Source of the DNA: Bacteroidota bacterium
GTDB taxonomy: Bacteria > Bacteroidota > Kryptoniia > Kryptoniales > JAKASW01
Assembly: GCA_021785235.1 (NCBI GenBank)
Contig: JAJYGB010000534.1
Coordinates: 1-7,327, forward strand
Reading direction: 5' to 3'
DNA length: 7,327 bases
Shown here: positions 1 through 5,729 of the stretch, piece after piece
Numbering within the stretch: position 1 is the stretch's first letter
Layout of the letters: each line of letters begins with the position of its first letter
Program-made: the position numbers and the translations under genes
Notes under the pieces: generated by a model
Seen by the model: the letters and a program-made list of their open reading frames with translations, nothing else
The model's database searches: none
What the model was told of the DNA's origin: nothing

Positions 1-243
1 TAGGATCGGCAGGCCGGGGATCTGGTTGAAGCTTGAGGAGACCAGATAGAAATCGTCTCCTCTCCTGCACACGTCAGGGTCCGAATAATCCGCGAATATC
101 ACCGGGTTCCTGTAAGTATCCCCCGCGCTATCCGGGACCCACGGGCCACCGGGTTCCCGTGCACTGGTCTGTGCCCTGCCGGATTGGCAACCGCTAATTA
201 CGAGCGCGAAGAAGAAAACGACGGCTTTCCCTGTGAACCGCAT
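1..243 (-). CDS. GH43 family glycoside hydrolase, lipoprotein, N-terminal part only (runs off the left edge)
   Basis: Reading the minus strand from the ATG at 243 gives 81 codons with no stop before the window edge, so the gene is cut by the window. Residues 1-19 form a basic, hydrophobic signal peptide ending in a lipobox (Ile-Ser-Gly-Cys, Cys19), which predicts a lipidated protein on the inner or outer membrane. About residues 43-81 match the first blade of GH43 beta-xylosidase / alpha-arabinofuranosidase type enzymes: YRNPVIFADYSDPDV, then a GDDFYLVSSSF stretch and PGLPIL. Asp55 in the DPD motif aligns with the family's general base. A GGAG Shine-Dalgarno (251-254) lies 7 nt before this ATG. 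An adjacent in-frame ATG at 246 is only 4 nt away and is the alternative start. The gene follows kdgK by about 55 nt in the same direction, which suggests a role in trimming xylose or arabinose side chains. Family assignment is strong; the exact substrate cannot be told from this fragment. Confidence 0.85.
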   Translation of the reverse strand, partial: MRFTGKAVVFFFALVISGCQSGRAQTSAREPGGPWVPDSAGDTYRNPVIFADYSDPDVCRRGDDFYLVSSSFNQIPGLPIL

Positions 244-301
244 CATGCATCTCCAGTAGTCGCAACTGAACGATCAGATCGCGGAGCCGGTCAAACTCAT
301 C

Positions 302-1336
302 TTATCTGTCAACCCTTCCGGATCCGCTTCCTTTCGCAAGCTTCTCGACCTCATCAGCAGATACGAAGTTAAAATCACCCGGTATTGTTTGCTTCAGGCA
401 CGAGGCAGCCACAGCAAATTCAAGAGCCTCCCGGGTGTTGCTCTTGTTCAGCATCCCGTAGATCAATCCGCCGGAGAACGAATCTCCGCCGCCGACCCTG
501 TCGACTATTTGCACGTCATACCGCTTAGAGCGGTAAGGTTCTCTGCAGTCCCTGTCGTCGTGGAGCACCGCGCTCCAGCCGTTCCTGGACGCCGAGAAGC
601 TTTCACGAAGCGTGATGGCGACAGCCTTGAAGTGAAACTTCTCCTTGAGTCTCTTTGCGAGCTCAAAATAGCCCCGCTCATCAAGCTCAGCGCTCTCCAC
701 GTTCGTCGAACCCGCGTGGAAGCCGAGGCTCTTCTCGGCATCTTCCTCGTTCGCGATGCAGACGTCGACGTACTCCATCATCGGCACCATCACCGCTTGT
801 GCCTCTTTCGTGGTCCAGAGCTTCGCCCTGTAATTCAGGTCGGCGCTGACGGTAGCCCCGTTCTTCTTCGCCGCCTCGCACGCCGCCTTCAGGGCTTCCT
901 GCGCTTTCGTTCCGAGAGCCGGCGTAATCCCGGTCCAGTGAAACCACTTCGCGCCGCGGAACACGTCGTTCCAGTCAAGATCATCCTTCGAGAGCTCAGT
1001 CACCGCGGCATTCGACCTGTCGTAAATCACCTTCGAGGCCCTCTGGCTCGCACCGGTCTCGAGGAAATAAATGCCAAGCCTGTCGCCTCCGCGAACGATG
1101 TGGTCCGTCCTTACACCGTAACGGCGAAGGCTGTTCACGGCCGACTGGCCGATCTCATGTTTGGGGATCTTCGAAATGAAATAACTGTCCAGGCCGAAAT
1201 TGGCCAGGGACACCGCGACGTTAGCCTCGCCGCCGCCATAGTTTACATCGAACTGCTGCGACTGCACAAACCTTGAATATCCGGGGGTAGACAGTCTAAG
1301 CATAATCTCCCCCATCGTAACGACCTTGTCAGCCAT
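302..1336 (-). CDS. kdgK: 2-keto-3-deoxygluconate kinase (PfkB family)
   Basis: This 344-residue cytoplasmic sugar kinase would phosphorylate 2-keto-3-deoxy-D-gluconate with ATP to give KDPG, the substrate of the aldolase encoded just upstream. PfkB signatures are clear: an N-terminal GEIMLRL strand, the substrate-side GGGEANVAVSLANFG segment (residues 34-48), DLNYRAKLW (166-174), and the C-terminal signature DRVGGGDSFSGGLIYG (279-294), in which Asp285 is the expected catalytic base. The DLNYR motif and the PGDFN segment (319-323) fit KdgK better than fructokinase or ribokinase, although PfkB substrate specificity is never certain from sequence alone. The ATG start is preceded by a weak CAGGT-type ribosome site. 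It lies 33 nt after the eda stop, so the two are almost surely co-transcribed. The last ten residues are a Gly/Ser-rich tail without recognisable function. Confidence 0.93.
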   Translation of the reverse strand: MADKVVTMGEIMLRLSTPGYSRFVQSQQFDVNYGGGEANVAVSLANFGLDSYFISKIPKHEIGQSAVNSLRRYGVRTDHIVRGGDRLGIYFLETGASQRASKVIYDRSNAAVTELSKDDLDWNDVFRGAKWFHWTGITPALGTKAQEALKAACEAAKKNGATVSADLNYRAKLWTTKEAQAVMVPMMEYVDVCIANEEDAEKSLGFHAGSTNVESAELDERGYFELAKRLKEKFHFKAVAITLRESFSASRNGWSAVLHDDRDCREPYRSKRYDVQIVDRVGGGDSFSGGLIYGMLNKSNTREALEFAVAASCLKQTIPGDFNFVSADEVEKLAKGSGSGRVDR

Positions 1337-1369
1337 TTGAATTACCTGCGTTGTTTTTGGAATCAGCCG

Positions 1370-2029
1370 TCATGCGATTTTCATTTCCTGCTTTGCCCTG
1401 ATAATACTTTCCATCAGGATTTTCGCGTTCTCGGTCAGGGTCTTATAGTCCTCCGCGGCGATAGCTTTTTTGTCGAGGAGGGCTGTCCCCACTCCCACGG
1501 CGCAGGCGCCTGCCTTCAACCACTCACCCGCATTTGTAAGCGTCACACCGCCCGTGGGCATGAGTTTCAGGTGGGGCATCGGAGCGAGGACTCCCCTGAA
1601 GAAAGCCATTCCTACCACGTCCGCCGGGAATACCTTAACAATGTCCGCGCCGTTTTCATGCGCGGTTTGAATTTCCGTAGGAGTGAACGCCCCGGGCATC
1701 GCGGGGACGTCGTTCCTGTGCGCAGCCTCGATGATCTCCTTCTTGTATATCGGGCTGACCACATATTTCGCCCCCGCGTCGATCGCTTTTTGCGCTGTTT
1801 CGGCATTTAACACCGTACCCACTCCGACGTTCATGTAGCTTCCGATTTCCCTGCTCGCCTCCGCGATTACCTTTATGGCATTCGGGACGGTCATCGTGAT
1901 CTCAATTCCCGAAACGCCGCCATTGTAAATTGCCTCGGCCACTTTTATAAGCCTGTTGGGATCCTGCAGCCTGATGACGGCAACCGCTCCCGAGTTGATA
2001 ATTCTTTTTACAATTTCTTCCCTGCTCAT
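1370..2029 (-). CDS. eda: KDPG/KHG aldolase (2-dehydro-3-deoxy-phosphogluconate aldolase)
   Basis: This 219-residue class I aldolase would cleave 2-keto-3-deoxy-6-phosphogluconate to pyruvate and glyceraldehyde-3-phosphate, the last dedicated step of uronate breakdown. The TIM-barrel family pattern is complete: the GAVAVIR strand (14-20), Glu43 in GVSGIEITM, GVGTVL (69-74), the PGAFTPTE loop (112-119), the Schiff-base Lys132 in IVKVFPAD, and the phosphate-binding PTGGV (158-162). Length is normal for the family. The start is an ATG with only a purine-rich GAGAGAG stretch about 8-14 nt upstream. It is followed after 33 nt by kdgK, whose product supplies its substrate. A 183-nt gap separates it from lacI, long enough to hold its own promoter. 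Some family members also accept the galactonate analogue (KDPGal) or KHG, and sequence alone does not separate these. Confidence 0.95.
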   Translation of the reverse strand: MSREEIVKRIINSGAVAVIRLQDPNRLIKVAEAIYNGGVSGIEITMTVPNAIKVIAEASREIGSYMNVGVGTVLNAETAQKAIDAGAKYVVSPIYKKEIIEAAHRNDVPAMPGAFTPTEIQTAHENGADIVKVFPADVVGMAFFRGVLAPMPHLKLMPTGGVTLTNAGEWLKAGACAVGVGTALLDKKAIAAEDYKTLTENAKILMESIIRAKQEMKIA

Positions 2030-2212
2030 CTTATTTTCTCTCTCGAATTTTTTGGGCTCTTACCGACGGAATAACGGGGACACGCGTGACATTCTTACTG
2101 AAAGGTCAATCACGTACCCGGACATTCGTCATCCATCATACGGTACATAAGATAACACACCAGGAGATATGATGGCAGCTTTTCCCGGGCAGGTGACGAA
2201 AAAGGGCGAGTG
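2030..2212. other. lacI-eda intergenic region, possible eda-kdgK promoter/operator zone
   Basis: This 183-nt gap holds no convincing gene. Visible elements are an 8-bp perfect palindrome CACGCGTG (2081-2088), a 12-mer CTGAAAGGTCAA (2098-2109) resembling the element upstream of lacI, and a 7-bp direct repeat GACATTC (2088-2094 and 2121-2127). On the minus strand a TATGAT hexamer could serve as a -10 box, but I find no good -35 at the right distance. A run of five T follows the lacI stop on the minus strand, with only a 4-bp GGCG/CGCC stem before it, too weak to call a terminator. The gap size suggests an internal promoter for eda-kdgK, but no specific promoter can be named. Confidence 0.4.
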
Positions 2213-3262
2213 TTATTTTGCCGCCGAGCTGACGAGCGGCTTTCTTCTGACACATGTGTCGCGCATGACCAGTTCCGTGGGTACCTCGACAAACTTCGGC
2301 CTGTAATCTTCAGTCTCTGCGATATGTTCGAGTACCAGGTCAACGGCGGATCTGCCGATGGTCTCGGTCGGCTGGTCTATATATGTGAGCGCGGGTTTCA
2401 AAAACTTATTGATACTCGCGCTTCCGAAACAAACTATATCGAGATCGTCCGGTATTCTGACTCCGACCTCGGCGGCCGCGGCGTACACGCCGAGAGCAAC
2501 CGGGTAAGTGACCGCGAAAATAAATTCGGGCATGTGCCCGCTCCTGTAGAACTTCATGAAGCCCTGGTAACCATCATCCTCACCGAAGCCGCCGTGTATC
2601 ACCCAGTCAGGCTCTATTGGCAACCCATGCCGTCTCATCGCCTCCATGTATCCTTCGTACCTGCTCTTACCGATGTTGATTTCCTTGTACCCGCCAATAT
2701 GGGCGATCTTCGTGTAACCGTTGGTGATCGCCAGTTCGATGGCCTTGATGGCGCCCCCCTTATCATCGACGGTGACTTGGCTTGTCCCATTCATCTGCAG
2801 CACGCGGTCCATGAAAACGAGAGGCACGTCGCGGCTCAGGACTTTTTCAAATATGGCTTTGTCTTTTGTTTCCTGAGTGATTGAAACTATAAGGCCGTCG
2901 ACCCTCATTGCCATGAGCGTCTCAATGTGTTTCTTCTCCCGCTCGGCGTTTTCCTGCGACACGGTGAGGGCGATATCATAATTGTTATTAAAGGCTTCGT
3001 CATAAATTGCCTCGATGATGGAGCTGAAAAAAAAGTGGGCAATTTTCGGGACCACGACACCGATTGTGCTCGATTTTCGCGACGAGAGGTTCCTGGCCGC
3101 GAAATTCGGAGTATAGCCGAGTTCTTCCGCGACTTTTTTCACAAGCTTCGTTGTTTCCCGGGAAATGTCGGGATGTCCCCTAAGCGCCTTCGAAACAGTG
3201 ACTTTCGAGACATTGAGCTGTTTCGCAATATCGCTTAGTGTAACATGAGGTCTTCTGTTCAA
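2213..3262 (-). CDS. LacI-family transcriptional regulator (likely of uronate/pectin catabolism)
   Basis: A dimeric DNA-binding repressor of the LacI/GalR family, about 349 residues. The N-terminal helix-turn-helix is clear (TLSDIAKQLNVSKVTVSKAL, residues 8-27 from the TTG start). It is followed by the hinge (YTPNFAARNL) with the minor-groove Leu that normally goes with operators having a central CG step. From about residue 60 (STIGVVVP) to near the end runs a periplasmic-binding-protein-like effector domain with typical GLIV, PLVFMDR, TVDD, HIGG and DIVCFG strands. Start choice: a GTG at 3268 abuts a perfect AGGAGG with no spacer, whereas the in-frame TTG at 3262 lies 6 nt from it, the ideal distance, so TTG is preferred; the GTG form would add two residues. 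Lying between uxaC and eda-kdgK, it probably senses a uronate pathway intermediate such as KDG; the effector is inference. It may repress its own operon. Confidence 0.93.
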   Translation of the reverse strand: MNRRPHVTLSDIAKQLNVSKVTVSKALRGHPDISRETTKLVKKVAEELGYTPNFAARNLSSRKSSTIGVVVPKIAHFFFSSIIEAIYDEAFNNNYDIALTVSQENAEREKKHIETLMAMRVDGLIVSITQETKDKAIFEKVLSRDVPLVFMDRVLQMNGTSQVTVDDKGGAIKAIELAITNGYTKIAHIGGYKEINIGKSRYEGYMEAMRRHGLPIEPDWVIHGGFGEDDGYQGFMKFYRSGHMPEFIFAVTYPVALGVYAAAAEVGVRIPDDLDIVCFGSASINKFLKPALTYIDQPTETIGRSAVDLVLEHIAETEDYRPKFVEVPTELVMRDTCVRRKPLVSSAAK

Positions 3263-3268
3263 CTTCAC

Positions 3269-3274
3269 CCTCCT
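3269..3274 (-). promoter_or_regulatory. Perfect AGGAGG ribosome-binding site of lacI, which decides a TTG start
   Basis: On the minus strand AGGAGG is followed immediately by GTGAAGTTG. The GTG has zero spacing and could not be read efficiently from this site. The TTG two codons on has 6-nt spacing. This is the strongest Shine-Dalgarno among the genes here; the others are only partial or purine-rich. Confidence 0.7.
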
Positions 3275-3282
3275 AATTCTAA

Positions 3283-3349
3283 AAAGTCGTAACTTGACCG
3301 GTTACTAAGAAGGAAATTACGGCATTTCTGTATGAATTCATACGACTTT
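3283..3349 (-). promoter_or_regulatory. lacI leader with inverted repeats and candidate operators
   Basis: Between the uxaC stop and lacI (117 nt) there is a perfect 9-bp inverted repeat, AAAGTCGTA (3283-3291) and TACGACTTT (3341-3349), with 49 nt between the arms. On the minus strand the second arm runs into a five-T tract. Between the arms lie GTAAC/GTTAC (3289-3293 and 3301-3305) and a CG-centred ACCGGT core (3297-3302). LacI-family operators usually have a CG centre, so the ACCGGT site, about 35 nt before the lacI start, is a reasonable autoregulatory operator. That role is inference; only the symmetry is seen. Confidence 0.4.
3330..3343. promoter_or_regulatory. 14-bp perfect palindrome GTATGAATTCATAC, candidate operator
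   Basis: Every position of this 14-mer pairs with its mirror, and symmetry breaks at the flanking bases. It sits 36 nt after the uxaC stop and about 68 nt before the lacI start. A TTGTCA hexamer on the minus strand (3357-3352) followed after 16 nt by TACAGA could be a weak promoter, with the palindrome overlapping its spacer and -10. The centre is AATT rather than the usual CG of LacI operators, so it may bind a different regulator. Confidence 0.4.
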
Positions 3350-3379
3350 GACAAGAAATTCCTCATCACGCCCATTTGC

Positions 3380-4792
3380 TCAAAGCCGGTAAGCCTTCTT
3401 CGCAAGATCGTATGCGAGGGCCCTGCCCATCTGGCGCGCTTCATTTGTATCTATGATATGCCTCGCCACAAGGCCTGCAAGGAAATTCGAGTCCATTCTT
3501 CTGGCGAGATCGTGACGGGCCGGAATCGATAGGAAGGCGCGGGTGTCGTCGGTGAAGCCGACAGTATTATAAATACCCGCAGTTTCGGTAATGTTCTGCC
3601 GGTACCTGGTCATTCCCTGGATGCTGTCGTGAAACCACCATGAAGCGCCCAGCTTGACGGCCGGATAATGGCCGGCAATGGGAGCCAGCTCGCGCGAGTA
3701 TGTCGTCTCGTCAAGCGTGAAAAGGACCACCGTAAAATTCGGGTTGTTACCGTACTCGTTGAGGAACTCGAGCATGTTTCTTGTGTACTCCGATTGAATC
3801 GGTATGTCGCCTCCTTTGTCGGCGCCGAAACTGGCAAACACCTTTTTGTTGTGATTCCTCAGAGCGCCGGCATGAATCTGCATGACGAGGCCGTCCTCGA
3901 CACTCATTCGCGCCATCTCCATCAGCATATTCGCCGTGAACGCGGCGGCGTCTTTCTCCGTCGCCTCGCCCTTCAGCGCGCGCTGGAAGATCGCATCGGC
4001 TTCACCGACGGACAACCTGTGCGCGTATGGGCTCTCGACTCCCTGATCCGTGGACACCGCGCCGAACGATTTGAAGTATTCCCTGCGGTTCTCAAGCGCC
4101 TTGATGTAACTCCGGTAATCATGAATATCGATTCCGGAAATGCTGCCAATCGCGGTGATCTCTTCTTTCCACCTCGGCGACAGAATGTTGATGGCGGCAT
4201 CGGGTCTAAAACACGGGATCACCCGTTTCTTCCATCCCGATTCTCTTATCTGCTTGTGATATTTCAGCGGATCTGACGGCGAGTCGGTTGTGTTGAGGAC
4301 TTCGATTTTGAACTTGTCAAAGAGCGTACGCGGAAGAAATTGCTTCGTCTTAAGCTTTGAGACCATCCGGTCGTAAATCTTCAGCGCGGTTTTCGAATTC
4401 AACTTTTCCTCGATGCCGAAGACTTTGACAAGCTCGTGCCTCAGCCAGACTCCGGTCGGCGTACCGGCGAACAGATAGAAGTTATCGCCGAAGATTTGCC
4501 AGATTTTCCGATGGTCCTTCTCCACTGGCGTGCCATCTGTTGTCGGAATACCGAGAGACTCGAGCGATATTCCCTGCGAATAGAGCATCCTGTAGATGTA
4601 GTGATCAGGAATTATAAGGAGCTCCGTCGGATCCGGAAAGGGTTCATTCTCGGCGAGCAGCCTGGCTTCAACGTGACCGTGGGGGCTTATGATGGGAAGA
4701 TCTCTAACCGCGAGGTATAAATCGTGCGCGATCTTCCTGATCGCCGGTTCGGAGTCAAAGAAACGATAGTCGTTAAGTGCACTCTTTTTCAT
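3380..4792 (-). CDS. uxaC: Uronate (glucuronate/galacturonate) isomerase
   Basis: This 470-residue cytoplasmic enzyme of the amidohydrolase superfamily converts D-glucuronate to D-fructuronate and D-galacturonate to D-tagaturonate, the entry step of the isomerase route to KDG. Supporting motifs are the N-terminal metal-site HxH in ISPHGHV (His38, His40), FPDPTELLIIPDHY (52-65), LVMQIHAGALRNHN in the middle, LGASWWFHDSIQGMTRY, and the C-terminal FTDDTRAFLSIPARHDLARR. Length matches the family (about 465-490). The HGHVEARLLAENEPF version of the first motif differs from the HCHL form of E. coli UxaC and suggests the divergent branch of the family. The ATG start has only a weak purine-rich stretch upstream. 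It follows the DUF4350 gene after 62 nt and precedes lacI by 117 nt. The dehydrogenases and dehydratases needed next are not in this window. Confidence 0.95.
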   Translation of the reverse strand: MKKSALNDYRFFDSEPAIRKIAHDLYLAVRDLPIISPHGHVEARLLAENEPFPDPTELLIIPDHYIYRMLYSQGISLESLGIPTTDGTPVEKDHRKIWQIFGDNFYLFAGTPTGVWLRHELVKVFGIEEKLNSKTALKIYDRMVSKLKTKQFLPRTLFDKFKIEVLNTTDSPSDPLKYHKQIRESGWKKRVIPCFRPDAAINILSPRWKEEITAIGSISGIDIHDYRSYIKALENRREYFKSFGAVSTDQGVESPYAHRLSVGEADAIFQRALKGEATEKDAAAFTANMLMEMARMSVEDGLVMQIHAGALRNHNKKVFASFGADKGGDIPIQSEYTRNMLEFLNEYGNNPNFTVVLFTLDETTYSRELAPIAGHYPAVKLGASWWFHDSIQGMTRYRQNITETAGIYNTVGFTDDTRAFLSIPARHDLARRMDSNFLAGLVARHIIDTNEARQMGRALAYDLAKKAYRL

Positions 4793-4795
4793 AAT

Positions 4796-4808
4796 GTTAA
4801 ACGCTTTC
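4796..4808. promoter_or_regulatory. Weak CG-centred element GTTAAACGCTTTC before uxaC
   Basis: The AANCGNTT-like core (AAACGCTT) resembles LacI/CcpA-type operator cores, but the outer arms are not symmetric. It lies 3-16 nt before the uxaC ATG, so the purines on the minus strand may simply be the ribosome-binding region. Nothing else of note is seen in this 62-nt gap. Confidence 0.15.
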
Positions 4809-4854
4809 TTTCAGCTTTTAGAATTTCCTTTTCTCAACTTCACTTCTCCGCGCG

Positions 4855-5688
4855 TCAGTCCCTGTCTACTGCATGAGCTTTGGATAAGATCCATTTGAAA
4901 AGGCTCCGCGCGGCGTCTTGATTGTCGAAGCTTGCAGGAAGTTTGCGGTTGTCAAAGTATTCATTGTAAAGCCAGGGATCGCCGACCGCAAATACGAATC
5001 CCTCTCCGAATTGAGCCGATGCCATTATGACGTCACCGTGGTCAGTCAGATCGGATTCGGCCGGCTTCTCGATCTTCAGAGTGCTGATCTCTTTCAGGTA
5101 AATCTTTTTCACGCCTTCGAACATGGGAATGTGTGGAAGAGCGGTAAACGCACCCACTTCGAAGTCTTTCCCTTTGACGTCGTTCCTGCTGTTCTCGTTG
5201 AAATGAATACCGAAACGCCCTGCGAGCCTGTTTAGATGGGTGAATTCGCAATTACCGCTGTCGTTCGCGAAAATGGCGAGGACTCCGCCGCTCCTCACCC
5301 AGGAAACTATCGATTCTATTTCCTGATCGGTAATGTAATGCGGGCTCTTTGTCTCCAGAGGAGTGTCAGGATCGACAATGATGTAGATACTCGCTTTGTC
5401 GAGAACCGATTTAGTCGGCGCCACCCGGGACTCCGAGATACCGGCACCCAGTTTCTTTATTACCGCGCCCAATTCGGAATAGCCCGAGTTTGCGGTGTCT
5501 TCCCAGATATAGTGGTAGCGGACCTCTTTGCCGTCCCTGCCAGCCTTCCATTCGTTGTTGTGGTAACAATCGAGACAGACAATCTTGCCGCTGTCTGCTG
5601 TTGTTTGCGGATGCGGCGTTTCACTCTCGATCGCAAAGGAAAGAGTTAACGCACCGAGTGCGAGTGAAAGGTATTTCAGTTTTGACAT
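4855..5688 (-). CDS. Secreted DUF4350-type protein, GH105-associated (class I GATase-like fold)
   Basis: A 277-residue protein with a signal peptide (residues 1 to about 19, SFA cleavage region), so probably periplasmic. The mature part reads as the DUF4350 / GATase-like domain that I recall as a C-terminal module of many Bacteroidota GH88/GH105 proteins: a CLDCYHNNEW start (38-47), YHYIWEDTANSGYSELG (58-74), APTKSVLDKASIYIIVDPDTP (90-110), ITDQEIESIVSWVRSGGVL (119-137), NDSGNCEFTHLNRLAGRFGIHFNE (142-165), and a closing AVGDPWLYNEYFDNRKLP (234-251). Here it is a separate gene 41 nt after GH105. No catalytic activity is established for this domain to my knowledge; a role in binding or processing pectic fragments together with GH105 is inference from fusion and adjacency. 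The ATG start follows a modest GAAG purine stretch. Domain recognition is good; function is unknown. Confidence 0.8.
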   Translation of the reverse strand: MSKLKYLSLALGALTLSFAIESETPHPQTTADSGKIVCLDCYHNNEWKAGRDGKEVRYHYIWEDTANSGYSELGAVIKKLGAGISESRVAPTKSVLDKASIYIIVDPDTPLETKSPHYITDQEIESIVSWVRSGGVLAIFANDSGNCEFTHLNRLAGRFGIHFNENSRNDVKGKDFEVGAFTALPHIPMFEGVKKIYLKEISTLKIEKPAESDLTDHGDVIMASAQFGEGFVFAVGDPWLYNEYFDNRKLPASFDNQDAARSLFKWILSKAHAVDRD

Positions 5689-5729
5689 TTCTTCAACCGT
5701 TCTGTGTCGCTGATTGACGGCCTAAGCGC

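Noticed and set aside
271..281. CGATCAGATCG near-palindrome between kdgK and GH43
   Set aside because: Five-base arms around a single base are common by chance, and it cannot fold as a hairpin; no matching copy was seen elsewhere in the window.
389..1276. 295-codon open frame on the plus strand opposite kdgK
   Set aside because: It is antisense to a well-conserved PfkB kinase; the product is Arg/His/Val-rich with no recognisable domain and no convincing ribosome site, as expected for a shadow frame.
2196..2222. Possible terminator after lacI (GGCG/CGCC stem, then a T run on the minus strand)
   Set aside because: The stem is only 4 bp with a 13-nt loop and overlaps the lacI stop codon, so it is too weak to call.
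2172..2306. 44-codon plus-strand small open frame with an AGGAG five bases before its ATG, beginning in the lacI-eda gap
   Set aside because: The ribosome site looks good, but two thirds of the frame is antisense to the lacI C-terminus and the peptide resembles nothing known. It is worth a glance in ribosome profiling but is not supported here.
2210..2884. 224-codon plus-strand open frame opposite lacI
   Set aside because: It lies opposite the conserved effector-binding domain of the regulator and shows no family resemblance.
3668..4276. 202-codon plus-strand open frame opposite uxaC
   Set aside because: It mirrors conserved UxaC codons; the composition is shadow-like, and it shows no domain.
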